NCBI GenBank assembly: GCA_031290325.1 | Contig: JAITNU010000055.1 | Location: 1 to 33,073 of the forward strand | DNA from: Treponema sp. | GTDB taxonomy: Bacteria; Spirochaetota; Spirochaetia; Treponematales; Breznakiellaceae | Direction of reading: 5' to 3' | Length of the DNA: 33,073 bases | In this document: one piece after another, positions 25,042 through 33,029 of the stretch | Layout: every line of letters starts with the position of its first letter | Position numbering within the stretch: position 1 is the stretch's first letter | The notes under the pieces: model-generated | The model's database searches: none | What the model was told of the DNA's origin: nothing | Seen by the model: the letters and a program-made list of their open reading frames with translations, nothing else | Program-made: the position numbers and the translations under genes

Positions 25042-25239
25042 TCACTCCTCATTTTTAAAGGCACCAATTTGCCGGCGGTATTCAATGATCCGTTCTAGTA
25101 CCTCGGGCACTTTTTCAAGGACGATCAAATGCTTCCCCGACAACATGAGCAGATTAGTATCCGGCTTAACTTCAATGGATTCAATCTGATGAGGGTTGAC
25201 GTAATATTCAGTGCCGTTAAGCCTGGTTACTTTAATCAT
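25042..25239 (-). CDS. flbD: Small flagellar protein FlbD
   Basis: This 65-residue protein matches the FlbD/SwrD family (MIKVTRLNGTEYYVNPHQIE, then TNLLMLSGKHLIV and VLERIIEYRRQI). In Bacillus subtilis the homologue SwrD raises motor torque, probably through the stator. It sits 7 nt after flgE and 7 nt before motA, its usual place in spirochaetes. It should be cytoplasmic, as no signal or membrane segment is seen. Confidence 0.9.
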   Translation of the reverse strand: MIKVTRLNGTEYYVNPHQIESIEVKPDTNLLMLSGKHLIVLEKVPEVLERIIEYRRQIGAFKNEE

Positions 25240-25246
25240 TCAGGAC

Positions 25247-26656
25247 CTACCGTTTAAGGCTCAGAAGTTCCTGCAAGAGCTGATCCGCCGTCTGTATGGT
25301 CCGGGAATTTGCCTGAAACCCACGCTGGGTAACGATCATGTCAGTAAACTGCTCGGCCATGTCCACGTTGGACATTTCCAGGGATCCTGAGATGAGTTTG
25401 CCTTTGCCCGCTATGCCCGAAGGCCCGATATTGGCCTCCCCTGAGTTATTGGAAACCACAAAGTTACTATCCCCGGATTTTTCAAGCCCCCCCTGGTTGG
25501 TAAAACTGGCCAGGGCAATCTGCCCCAGGGTCCGGCTCGTGCCATTGGAATACACCCCGGTAATGACCCCGCTCTGGGCTATCTTGAAGTTATCAAGGTA
25601 CCCCATGGTATACCCGTCCTGAGAGATCGCCTTGGTAGAACTCGCCTCAGCGAACTGGGTCATGGAATTGACAAAGCCCCCCACTGTTCCCAGGTTCATG
25701 GTGAATTGCTGCCGTATTGGGGCACCGTCTTCATCAGGAACCGTGTTCGGTACATCATAGGCCACGTTCATGAGCACATTCCCTGCACCGCCGGATTCGT
25801 TTCCCGCAGCGTCTACGGCGCTCACCAGGGTGCCGCTATTGGAAAAGTTTATCGTAAAGTTCGCAGCCTCCCCGGCCGCAGGAGCCGCCTCACCGAGGCC
25901 AACCGCCACATTGGTACCCTCCTCGTTTTCAGGGTCCACATTCACCGCCACATTCCAACTGTTCGGGGCCTCCGGGTCCTGACTACGGGTCAGGGTTACC
26001 TCTAAGGTATGTTCGACCCCAAAGGTATCGTAGACCTTAATGGAGGTATTCCAGGTCCCGCTGGCACGTTCCAGGGCAGAAGCGCCTTCGGCGGGTATGA
26101 CCGGGGTCCGTTTATCCAGGTTACAGGCGAAGTTGACCGTCGCCGTCGCCCTGGCAGGGTCCTTGGAACCCACGGGGATGATGAGGTCTTCCACTTCTCC
26201 CGAAACATTCAGCATCGGGACGCCGTCCACTTCCTGGCTCATCCAGCCCTGGACCCGCATCCCATTGCCAGGATTCACCAGGGTGCCGTTCTCATCGAGG
26301 TTAAACGCCCCAGCCCTGGTATAAAAAGAATTAGCCCCGTCTTTCAGGATGAAAAAGCCCGCGCCCTGGATAGCCAGGTCCGTGCCCACGCCGGTGGACT
26401 GGAGGGATCCCTGATTGTGGATCGTATCAATGGCAGCGATGGACATGCCCAGGCCCACTTCTTTGGGGTTTACCCCCCCAATCTCGTCAGTCGGACGGGA
26501 AGCGCCTTGCAACTGTTGATAGAGCAGGTCCTGAAAATTGACCCGTCCTTTTTTAAAGCCCGTAGTATTGATGTTGGCTATGTTATTACCAATCACATCC
26601 ATCCGGGTTTGATGATTCTGAAGTCCCGACACACCAGAAAACAATGACCGCATCAT
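25247..26656 (-). CDS. flgE: Flagellar hook protein FlgE with lysinoalanine cross-link residues
   Basis: This 469-residue protein forms the hook. The N-terminal rod-like motif (MMRSLFSGVSGLQNHQTRMDVIGNNIANINTTGFKKGRVNF) and the C-terminal partner (MSNVDMAEQFTDMIVTQRGFQANSRTIQTADQLLQELLSL) are both complete. Lys165 (in PVGSK) and Cys178 (in VNFACNL) are at the same numbers as the residues reported to cross-link in Treponema denticola FlgE. Cys178 is the only Cys in the protein. The start is supported by GAGGAG 9 nt upstream. The gene follows flgD after 6 nt. Confidence 0.96.
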   Translation of the reverse strand: MMRSLFSGVSGLQNHQTRMDVIGNNIANINTTGFKKGRVNFQDLLYQQLQGASRPTDEIGGVNPKEVGLGMSIAAIDTIHNQGSLQSTGVGTDLAIQGAGFFILKDGANSFYTRAGAFNLDENGTLVNPGNGMRVQGWMSQEVDGVPMLNVSGEVEDLIIPVGSKDPARATATVNFACNLDKRTPVIPAEGASALERASGTWNTSIKVYDTFGVEHTLEVTLTRSQDPEAPNSWNVAVNVDPENEEGTNVAVGLGEAAPAAGEAANFTINFSNSGTLVSAVDAAGNESGGAGNVLMNVAYDVPNTVPDEDGAPIRQQFTMNLGTVGGFVNSMTQFAEASSTKAISQDGYTMGYLDNFKIAQSGVITGVYSNGTSRTLGQIALASFTNQGGLEKSGDSNFVVSNNSGEANIGPSGIAGKGKLISGSLEMSNVDMAEQFTDMIVTQRGFQANSRTIQTADQLLQELLSLKR

Positions 26657-26662
26657 ATCGCG

Positions 26663-27100
26663 TTACTCCTCAAATACCTTTGTTACCTGGTCCCACTGAT
26701 AATAGGTACCATTGACCAGCACCTCCGGGGCAGTGCCACGGGTTACCGCTTTAACCGTACCCTGAACCAGTTCATCCCCAGCCACCAGTTCCACGCCTTT
26801 TCCCAAGGCCCCTATCGCCTCATTACCCGCAAGCATCTGGTTGAGCCGGGAAAAATCATTGGCCACACTGGTCATCTGGTCCAAGGCAGAAAACTGGGCC
26901 ATTTGGGCGATGAATTCCTTATCCTCCATGGGAGCCGTTGGGTCCTGATAGGAGAGCTGGGTGATAAGGAGTTTTAAAAAATCATCCTTCCCCAGATTCT
27001 GCTGAGGATTTTTGCCCTGGTTTATCGTACCGTTGTGTTCCTTGACAATTTGGGCGATATCCGCCTTTTCCTGTACACTAAGCATTGCCTGAAGCGCCAT
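26663..27100 (-). CDS. flgD: Flagellar hook capping protein FlgD (short form)
   Basis: This 145-residue protein is the scaffold that caps the growing hook. The conserved N-terminal region is clear: LGKDDFLKLLITQLSYQDPTAPMEDKEFIAQMAQFSALDQM (about residues 36-77). The C-terminal part (residues 95-145) is short, with LGKGVELVAGDELVQGTVKAV. Enterobacterial FlgD is longer and has an extra Ig-like domain, which is missing here, as is usual in spirochaetes. It lies 13 nt after fliK and 6 nt before flgE. Confidence 0.92.
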   Translation of the reverse strand: MALQAMLSVQEKADIAQIVKEHNGTINQGKNPQQNLGKDDFLKLLITQLSYQDPTAPMEDKEFIAQMAQFSALDQMTSVANDFSRLNQMLAGNEAIGALGKGVELVAGDELVQGTVKAVTRGTAPEVLVNGTYYQWDQVTKVFEE

Positions 27101-27113
27101 ACTCCCTTTACTC

Positions 27114-28469
27114 CTATGCCAACATATTGATTGGGATATAATCCTGCCGGATCCGTCCCGTTACATCGCCGTTTTGCTCAGGGTATACCCCTGATTCCTC
27201 ATCCAGGGCATACTGGGAAGCAGCGAACCGTTCCGAAAAGAACCCGGCCTCGCCTCCCCCTTGCCAATCCGTTCCTTCTCCTCCGGTACCCGTACCGGAA
27301 GCAAGGGCCGTATCAAGGCTGGTCTCACCAAAACCCGAATCCCTAAAGGCCTGTTCCAGGGAATGTACTTCCCGTTCAAATGCCCGGAGGGCCTCTTCGC
27401 TTTCCACGATAATGTGCCCTGTTATCTTGTTTTCGGCCATTTCAAGACGTATCTTTACACTTCCTAAAGATTCTGGCCGGAGGGATAAGCGAATAGTTCC
27501 GGCTCCAGCATCTCGTAACACAACCGAGGCCTGACGCACGATATCCCCGTTCAGATTTTCATGCAGTTCCCGGGCCAGAATATCCTCGAAAGCCTGGGCA
27601 GGACGCTTATCTCCGGGGATATCGCTCTCGCTGTACGTTCTTGGTTCCGAAGGAAGTTCCACCAGGAGTTCAGTCTCATGAGCACCCACCACCGGACTTA
27701 AGTCCCCGGCGCCTTTCAGTTCCCCATCAGGGGCAACGGTTTCCCGGGAACGCAGATCCTGCACTTCCAGCCGTTCCCGGCGTTTATCCCGGGTCTTGGC
27801 ATCCGCAACCTTGGCGCGACCCGTATCCCCCGGCACTTCCCGGGCCTGCAGGACAACCTGGGGAGTATCCTTCTTCTGGGCGTTGCCAGCGGTAAGCCGA
27901 GGCCCCCCTTCTTTTTCAGCAGTTTTCCGCCCCTTTGGGTTTCGATCATCGGCTTTGAGTACCTCCTGGGCCGTGCCGGTATATGCCCCATTTTTCACCT
28001 CGGCCTTGAGACCGGTCTGGGCCGTTTCCCCAGGAGGGACCGCTGTTTTTGTCTTTACCGATGCATTTTGAAGGGAAAGCCCCGTGTTTTGCGTCTTGGA
28101 ATCTAAACGGCGGGAAACAGAAGGCGCCTTTTGAACCGGTTCGGCAGCGACCCCAAGACCCGCTTCCAACACGGGCATTTCACCGGGGAAGCGCCTGGAA
28201 CGATCCGGTCCAGTCCCCGCTTTTTTTACGGCCTTTTCGTCCAAGGCGACGGCCAGTTTTTTTTCCCCCTGCTTGCGGCCCTTAGGACCAGGGTCCTGTC
28301 CGGTCTTACCGGGGCCTTGTTTTGGATTCCGGACCAATCCCTCAAGGAGCTTGGCAAACACCCCCAGCCGGTCGTTTTTAAGGGATTTTGCGGTAACCCC
28401 CTTGGTTGATAGGGGTTTCCCACCTGGATCTCTGGGAATATCCTGTAAATTTTGGGGGGATACATACAT
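27114..28469 (-). CDS. fliK: Flagellar hook-length control protein FliK
   Basis: This 451-residue protein measures hook length and triggers the FlhB switch. The first 280 residues are low in complexity and rich in Lys, Gly, Pro and Thr, without cysteine or clear membrane segments, which fits the flexible ruler. The C-terminal Flg_hook domain (about residues 305-395) is recognisable (GAGTIRLSLRPESLGSVKIRLEMAENKITGHIIVESEEALRAFEREVHSLEQAFRDSG). The start has AAGGAGG 9 nt upstream. In T. pallidum a gene at this place is called tap1, and in Borrelia flbC/fliK. The N-terminal part is poorly conserved in this family, so the assignment rests on the C-terminus and position. Confidence 0.88.
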   Translation of the reverse strand: MYVSPQNLQDIPRDPGGKPLSTKGVTAKSLKNDRLGVFAKLLEGLVRNPKQGPGKTGQDPGPKGRKQGEKKLAVALDEKAVKKAGTGPDRSRRFPGEMPVLEAGLGVAAEPVQKAPSVSRRLDSKTQNTGLSLQNASVKTKTAVPPGETAQTGLKAEVKNGAYTGTAQEVLKADDRNPKGRKTAEKEGGPRLTAGNAQKKDTPQVVLQAREVPGDTGRAKVADAKTRDKRRERLEVQDLRSRETVAPDGELKGAGDLSPVVGAHETELLVELPSEPRTYSESDIPGDKRPAQAFEDILARELHENLNGDIVRQASVVLRDAGAGTIRLSLRPESLGSVKIRLEMAENKITGHIIVESEEALRAFEREVHSLEQAFRDSGFGETSLDTALASGTGTGGEGTDWQGGGEAGFFSERFAASQYALDEESGVYPEQNGDVTGRIRQDYIPINMLA

Positions 28470-28515
28470 AAATCCCGGCCTCCTTATCAGTTAATTCCGG
28501 AGGAACCGGGATGCG

Positions 28516-29148
28516 CTAGTTGAGACTAGAAGGTCTTGTCGCCATCTTTCGCTGCAACTCCGCCGCCCGTTCAGGGGGCATGAGCGACAGCCAATAGGAC
28601 ACGATAGATGCAGTCCCTTCTGCTTGCGCAAGCGCTTCGGTCTTCCGGAACACGTCGATAACATCCTGATCGCCCATTGCGGCAATGATACCCACCGCCC
28701 GTTCAGGGGGCATACCATTTAAATACCGGGCATTTTGCTCGACGTTTCTATCTTTAGTTTCGGCTTCCTGAATCACAGCATTGAAGGAATTCTCCCGTTC
28801 ATCCAGCGCTTTTTGCCGTTCTTCCAATTCCTGGGCCATCTGCTCGATTTCACCCCGCCGACTCTGCATATCCTGCTCCTGTTTTTCCAGTTCCAGGTTA
28901 CGCAATTCCAGGGCTTCAAGCCGTATGGCAAACCGCTCCCCGTCCAGGGAAAGCACCTCAGTCGCCTGAACCACACCCTGGGTGCGCCCGTTACGGCCAA
29001 TGAAGCGATATAAGGGGGACAAAACCGTCTTGGCATCAATTACATTAAGATAATCAAACCATACTAACCCTCCGCCTGCCAGGGCAACGATGAGGAGTAA
29101 CAAAACCAGTACTCTACCGAGTACCCGCTCTCTTCCAATTGCGGCCAC
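28516..29148 (-). CDS. flbB: Periplasmic flagellar collar protein FlbB (MotE/MgtE_N-like)
   Basis: This 210-residue protein has one membrane helix at about residues 11-31, a periplasmic coiled coil at about 72-125 (LELRNLELEKQEQDMQSRRGEIEQMAQELEERQKALDERE) and a C-terminal MgtE_N-like region with two MPPERA motifs. In Borrelia, FlbB is a base component of the spirochaete-specific collar that helps the stators assemble. The start codon is GTG at 29148, with GGAGG 9 nt upstream. The gene lies 46 nt before fliK. It should be the first gene of the classic fla operon here, and a candidate promoter lies just upstream. Confidence 0.85.
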   Translation of the reverse strand: MAAIGRERVLGRVLVLLLLIVALAGGGLVWFDYLNVIDAKTVLSPLYRFIGRNGRTQGVVQATEVLSLDGERFAIRLEALELRNLELEKQEQDMQSRRGEIEQMAQELEERQKALDERENSFNAVIQEAETKDRNVEQNARYLNGMPPERAVGIIAAMGDQDVIDVFRKTEALAQAEGTASIVSYWLSLMPPERAAELQRKMATRPSSLN

Positions 29149-29172
29149 CTATCATTTCCTCCACTTATTTCT

Positions 29173-29201
29173 ATCATGGTATTTCCATCGGTATCCGTCA
29201 A
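29173..29201 (-). promoter_or_regulatory. Candidate sigma-70 promoter for flbB and the flagellar operon
   Basis: On the minus strand TTGACG (29201-29196) and CATGAT (29178-29173) have a 17-base spacer. It sits in the 57-bp gap between the phosphoesterase gene and flbB, with the predicted start near 29166. Spirochaete fla operons are known to be driven by sigma-70-type promoters. Confidence 0.45.
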
Positions 29202-29205
29202 GCAA

Positions 29206-30270
29206 TCATTGATACCCTAACAGCTCGATTTTTGACGTAACGTAATCAAGCCGGTCCTGGTTGAGCACCACCCGGCGGTAGGCCGTATCCCGGAAAGACT
29301 CCACCTCATACCAGCCCCGGTTCACGAAGTGTTTTCCCTTCCCTTCGGTAAACCAGTACACCAGGGCAATGCTTTCATTATCCAGCTCAATAGCGTTGAT
29401 CCCCTTCTTGCTGATGGCACTTCCCGAATTAAAGAGGCAGGGCACCGGCAGTTCATCCCCGTACAGGCTCTGCCTGAGCACATCCCGCCGTTCCGAACGT
29501 TTAAGTTTACCCAATTCACGCCTGAGGGCCTGTACCTCCGCGGCAATCCGCTCCCGGTCCCGTCCCCCAGAAACAGGATAATCCCTGCACAGCCGCTCAA
29601 TCTCGAATTTGATGTAATCATACCGGCCCAGAGATTCAAAGAGCGTCCGGTGGGTGTGGCCGATGATGGAGATACAGTTGTTTTTAAGGGAAAAGTTATA
29701 GGCCTTTTTTTCCACTGAGAAACGCCGGTGGGGACTGCGGGCGCCTGAGATATTTCGTATCCCCACAGGCTTTAAAAGATAGCGCAGACTTACCCCGATG
29801 AAGTTGTTAAAGTCGGTGTACATCCGGGAGGACTGATGGCCATGATACACATAGATCGGAATGGTTCCCGTGTGGATCCGGACCGCATTGTACAGGGGAT
29901 AGGGATAGTGCGCTTCAAAGATGAGGGCATCATCATGGTTGCCGATGGTTTTATAGAGCCGGTTTTTCCCAGCAAACCGGTCAAACACCCCGTAGAGCTG
30001 GGCCCACTGGTTCTGTATGGCCCTGAGGGGATACCGCTGAAATTCCTCGATGTCCCCATTGAGGATCAGGTTCCAGTCCCCGGAAAAGTAATACCCCTCA
30101 AGTATCTCGGTGAGGAGGGCGCCGTTTGTGGCAAGATCATCCCGCCGCCCGGCGCCCATGTGAAAATCGCTGATAATCAGGGTCTTGCCGCCCTGAGAAA
30201 TATCCAGCTTCGCCAGGAGGTTGAAGCGGGGACTGACCCGTATAATATCAGAAAAAAAACTATTGGGCAT
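29206..30270 (-). CDS. Calcineurin-like metallophosphoesterase
   Basis: This 354-residue protein contains the metal-binding motifs of the calcineurin-like phosphoesterase fold in order: SDFHMG (about residues 34-39), NGDIEE (about 70-75), GNHDD (about 110-114), YHGH (about 139-142) and GHTH (about 204-207). A two-metal hydrolase is therefore expected, but the substrate cannot be read from the sequence. No signal peptide is seen, so it is probably cytoplasmic. A C-terminal part (about 235-354) has no recognised domain. It lies 57 nt after the aminotransferase gene and 57 nt before flbB. No good ribosome site precedes the ATG, so the start is less sure than the identity. Confidence 0.88.
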   Translation of the reverse strand: MPNSFFSDIIRVSPRFNLLAKLDISQGGKTLIISDFHMGAGRRDDLATNGALLTEILEGYYFSGDWNLILNGDIEEFQRYPLRAIQNQWAQLYGVFDRFAGKNRLYKTIGNHDDALIFEAHYPYPLYNAVRIHTGTIPIYVYHGHQSSRMYTDFNNFIGVSLRYLLKPVGIRNISGARSPHRRFSVEKKAYNFSLKNNCISIIGHTHRTLFESLGRYDYIKFEIERLCRDYPVSGGRDRERIAAEVQALRRELGKLKRSERRDVLRQSLYGDELPVPCLFNSGSAISKKGINAIELDNESIALVYWFTEGKGKHFVNRGWYEVESFRDTAYRRVVLNQDRLDYVTSKIELLGYQ

Positions 30271-30327
30271 CGAAGCAGGCTCTTTTGTCGTTTTTAGTTG
30301 AGAATGTTCTTCACCATTAACTAATAA

Positions 30328-31500
30328 CTATTCCATGGCCAGCTTAAAGGCATCCCCGGAAGCCTGGATGACCTTTTCGTCCACACAGTAGGCGAAGCGT
30401 ACCCAGCCAGGTTTTCCAAAGCCACTCCCCGGAACCCCGAGGATGAGGTGCCGCTTCAGGCGCTCCACAAAGGCCCCGTCATTGCCCCCGGGAGCCTGGC
30501 AGAAGAGGTAAAAGGCACCTTCTGGCTCAACGTACTGTATGCCTGCCGCGTCCAGAACCTGCTTAAAGGCGTCCCGCCGCCGGGCATACACATCCACATC
30601 CACCTTGGCGTAGGTAAGCTCCGCCACGATGCGCTGCATCAGGGCCGGGGCGTTCACAAACCCTAAAATCCGGGTAGCGTAGATGAGGGCGTTTAAGACC
30701 TCGTCCTTATGACTCAGGTCCGGGCTTACCGCGATGTAACCAATCCGCTCCCCCGGCAGGGAGAGGCTCTTGGAATAAGAGTTCACCACCAGGGATTCAG
30801 GGTACGCCGGGAGAATGGGAGGCACCGTGATGTTGTTGTAGGCGATTTCCCGGTAAGGTTCATCGGCGACCAGATAGGGGAGGCGGCCAGAACTTTTCCC
30901 GTGGGCCTTCAGAAGCGCCGCCAGTTCCGCGATGGCCGCCGCAGGGTAGATCCGTCCGGTGGGGTTATGGGGGGAATTGATGAGCACCGCCGCAGTCTTC
31001 TCCGATAAGGCAGCCTTGATAGCAGCCAGATCAAGGCTGAAATCCGGGAGGGTATCCACCTCAATGAGACGGCCCCCGTGATTTCCCGTATATGCCCGGT
31101 ATTCCATAAAATAGGGCCGTGGAACAATGACCTCATCCCCAGGGTTCAGGATGGCCTTGAACACCACATTCAGCCCCCCTGCCGCACCGGCTGCCATGAT
31201 GATGTGAGACCCATCTATCGTAACCTGATGTTCCCGTGCCACCTTTTGGGCCAGTGCTTCCCGGACCTCGGGAAACCCCGCGTTAGGCATGTAGCCGTGG
31301 GACCCCTGTTTATCTTCCTCAGCGAGTTTGATGAAGACCCGGTGAAACGCCGGAGGCGGTTCTACATCGGGGTTCCCGATGGAAAAATCGAAGACCTTAC
31401 CGGCGCCATATTGTTTTTTAAGAAGATTACCTTCTTCAAACATCTTCCGTATGAGGGATGCTGATCCCAGGGCTTCCCGTATCGCATTGGCTATAGGCAT
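30328..31500 (-). CDS. Class I pyridoxal-phosphate aminotransferase
   Basis: This 390-residue enzyme is a fold-type I aminotransferase of the aspartate aminotransferase type. The PLP lysine is Lys244 in VVNSYSKSLSLPGERIGYIA. NSPHNPTGRIY (about residues 175-185) and VADEPYREIAY (about 211-221) are the other cofactor contacts. The late arginine in WVRFAY is the likely carboxylate ligand. The start has GGAGGT 5 nt upstream. The substrate pair is not certain: aspartate, aromatic or branched-chain acids are possible. It is the first gene of the minus-strand run and is transcribed away from the radical SAM gene. Confidence 0.9.
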   Translation of the reverse strand: MPIANAIREALGSASLIRKMFEEGNLLKKQYGAGKVFDFSIGNPDVEPPPAFHRVFIKLAEEDKQGSHGYMPNAGFPEVREALAQKVAREHQVTIDGSHIIMAAGAAGGLNVVFKAILNPGDEVIVPRPYFMEYRAYTGNHGGRLIEVDTLPDFSLDLAAIKAALSEKTAAVLINSPHNPTGRIYPAAAIAELAALLKAHGKSSGRLPYLVADEPYREIAYNNITVPPILPAYPESLVVNSYSKSLSLPGERIGYIAVSPDLSHKDEVLNALIYATRILGFVNAPALMQRIVAELTYAKVDVDVYARRRDAFKQVLDAAGIQYVEPEGAFYLFCQAPGGNDGAFVERLKRHLILGVPGSGFGKPGWVRFAYCVDEKVIQASGDAFKLAME

Positions 31501-31675
31501 ATCGTACCTCCATTTTTTTATGAGTATCTCATGTTACGCAGAATAAGAAAAGGGTCTGTGGATGCGGATTTTCACCGATTGGAAGCTATAATCAGCGTAA
31601 ATCCGCGGACTGTCTTCTTCTTGTACATAAGGCGGCTGATAATTACAAAAAAAGAAAAAATATGCGATTTTTCGC

Positions 31676-31704
31676 TTGACACTTCTTTATTATTTTAGTA
31701 TTAT
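31676..31704 (+). promoter_or_regulatory. Strong sigma-70-type promoter for the radical SAM gene
   Basis: TTGACA (31676-31681) is a perfect -35, TATTAT (31699-31704) matches the -10 at five of six bases, and the spacer is exactly 17. It is the best promoter match in the window. The predicted start near 31711 leaves a leader of about 230 nt to the GTG start at 31941. Confidence 0.65.
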
Positions 31705-31717
31705 TAAAACAACTTAA

Positions 31718-31745
31718 ATGAAAAGGTATTTAGTAATACTTTCAT
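31718..31745 (+). promoter_or_regulatory. Inverted repeat at the predicted 5' end of the radical SAM transcript
   Basis: ATGAAA-AG-GTATT and AATACTTTCAT pair over 11 bases with a two-base bulge and a 4-base loop (TAGT). It begins about 7 nt after the predicted transcription start, so it could be an operator or a 5' mRNA hairpin. Confidence 0.35.
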
Positions 31746-31940
31746 ATAATACTATAATCCCCCCTGTGGGTATGCAAGAATTATGCCACGATAACTGTTT
31801 TTGCTTCAGAAATAATATTATTTTTAATAGCTCTCTTCCTCGTAAATTTTTTGCGTGGATATATTTCGTGCGATCTGCTTGACCATGTGATTGTGGTATG
31901 GTAACTTGCAGGAAAAAGGCCAAGAATATTCGGAGACGCC

Positions 31941-33029
31941 GTGCGTTCATACGCGGCGCTTCGGGAAAAATGGGAGAATTGGTTGAGTGATTTTGATGAA
32001 TACTTAAAAAAACAACTCCATTTGGAACGGCAGCAGCAGAAAAAAGCAACTGACGAGCAAAAACAGGCAATTGAAAACGGGACATATCCCGCCGCCTTCT
32101 CAATGCCGCTTTCGCTCCAATTTGAGTTGACAGGTCGTTGTAATCTCAAATGCCGCCATTGTTATAATCGCTCCGGCGACCTCCCTCCTGACGCTATGAC
32201 CGTGGAACGCTGGAAAGAAATATCGAAGGAAATTGTCAAACATGGCGGCATCTTTGAATGTATTATTTCCGGCGGGGAGCCGCTTTTGCTTGGAGATGGA
32301 CTTTTCGATATAATGGATATATTGCATGATGACGGAACATCTTTCATGCTTATCAGTAACGGTTTTTCAATGACGAATGACGCAATAAAAAAACTTAAAA
32401 AATACCGCTACAGGTGGATTCAGATTTCAATTGACGGTTCAACTGAAAAAATACATGACGAGTTAAGACAGGTTGCGGGAAGCTGGGAAAAAGCGGTAAA
32501 TGCCGCTTTGATGGTTGCCGATGCGGGTATTCCGCTTGCAATAGCTAACACTATGAAACCTGAAACCATAGAAGACCTGCCTGAAATGGTGCGTCTTGCG
32601 TATTCTTGCGGTGCCTCATTGCTTATTACCGGAGAAGTATTTCCAAGCGGAAGAGGCGCAATAAACGAAGAATTACTTTTGAACAATGAACAGCGGGGCA
32701 GGTTTTGGCGGCTCATTGATGAACAGCGTAACTTGTTCGCAAAACGAATGCAGATACAACGTTCCATGTCAAACAGAGCACAGCTTGAAGGTGTATTGGA
32801 TTTACCAGTGTCTGGAGGTATAATTCGTCCAAACGGTGATATACGGTTGGACTGCATAGCACCATTTGTGATGGGTAATCTTGCCAAAGATTCTTTTTAC
32901 GAACAATGGCAAAAAAGTCGCAATTGCTGGCAAGACCAAAGGGTAAAAGATTACATTGAATCGGTTGATTTGTATTCCGGTAAAAGCGCTTTGCATCAAA
33001 ATCATGTTGAAGGAGATATTGTATTATGA
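31941..33029 (+). CDS. Radical SAM enzyme, likely peptide maturase
   Basis: This 362-residue protein has the radical SAM cluster motif CNLKCRHC (Cys67, Cys71, Cys74) and the SAM-binding GGEP (111-114), then LISNG and QISIDGS. The N-terminal 55 residues are charged and helical. The C-terminus (IIRPNGDIRLDCIAPFVMGNLAKDSFYEQW, about 294-323) resembles the start of a SPASM or twitch domain, but only Cys305 and Cys329 are there, so a full auxiliary cluster set is absent. The GTG start has GGAG 5 nt upstream. The gene is AT-richer than the flagellar genes. Its stop overlaps the start of a small-peptide-like gene (ATGA). Related enzymes modify ribosomal peptides or activate sulfatases; the neighbour favours the former. 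Confidence 0.85.
   Translation: MRSYAALREKWENWLSDFDEYLKKQLHLERQQQKKATDEQKQAIENGTYPAAFSMPLSLQFELTGRCNLKCRHCYNRSGDLPPDAMTVERWKEISKEIVKHGGIFECIISGGEPLLLGDGLFDIMDILHDDGTSFMLISNGFSMTNDAIKKLKKYRYRWIQISIDGSTEKIHDELRQVAGSWEKAVNAALMVADAGIPLAIANTMKPETIEDLPEMVRLAYSCGASLLITGEVFPSGRGAINEELLLNNEQRGRFWRLIDEQRNLFAKRMQIQRSMSNRAQLEGVLDLPVSGGIIRPNGDIRLDCIAPFVMGNLAKDSFYEQWQKSRNCWQDQRVKDYIESVDLYSGKSALHQNHVEGDIVL

Larger units (their letters stand above)
31501..31940. other. 440-bp AT-rich divergent intergenic region
   Basis: It separates the minus-strand aminotransferase from the plus-strand radical SAM gene. Next to the aminotransferase, GCGGATTT (31564-31571) and AAATCCGC (31599-31606) form an 8-bp inverted repeat in its leader; TTGTAA (31648-31643) and TACAAG (31625-31620) with 17 bases between could be its promoter. 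On the plus strand a near-consensus promoter lies at 31676-31704. A small open frame of 54 codons (31718-31882) contains three cysteines (CHDNCFC) but has no ribosome site. No RNA gene is recognised. Confidence 0.7.

Noticed and set aside
31718..31882. 54-codon frame with three cysteines, considered as a second peptide gene
   Set aside because: Its ATG is only about 7 nt after the predicted transcription start and has no ribosome site; kept only as an observation about the leader.
31714..32103. Minus-strand frame of 129 codons across the divergent intergenic region
   Set aside because: It overlaps the radical SAM gene antisense and its translation has no recognisable pattern; the plus-strand promoter and ribosome site favour the other strand.
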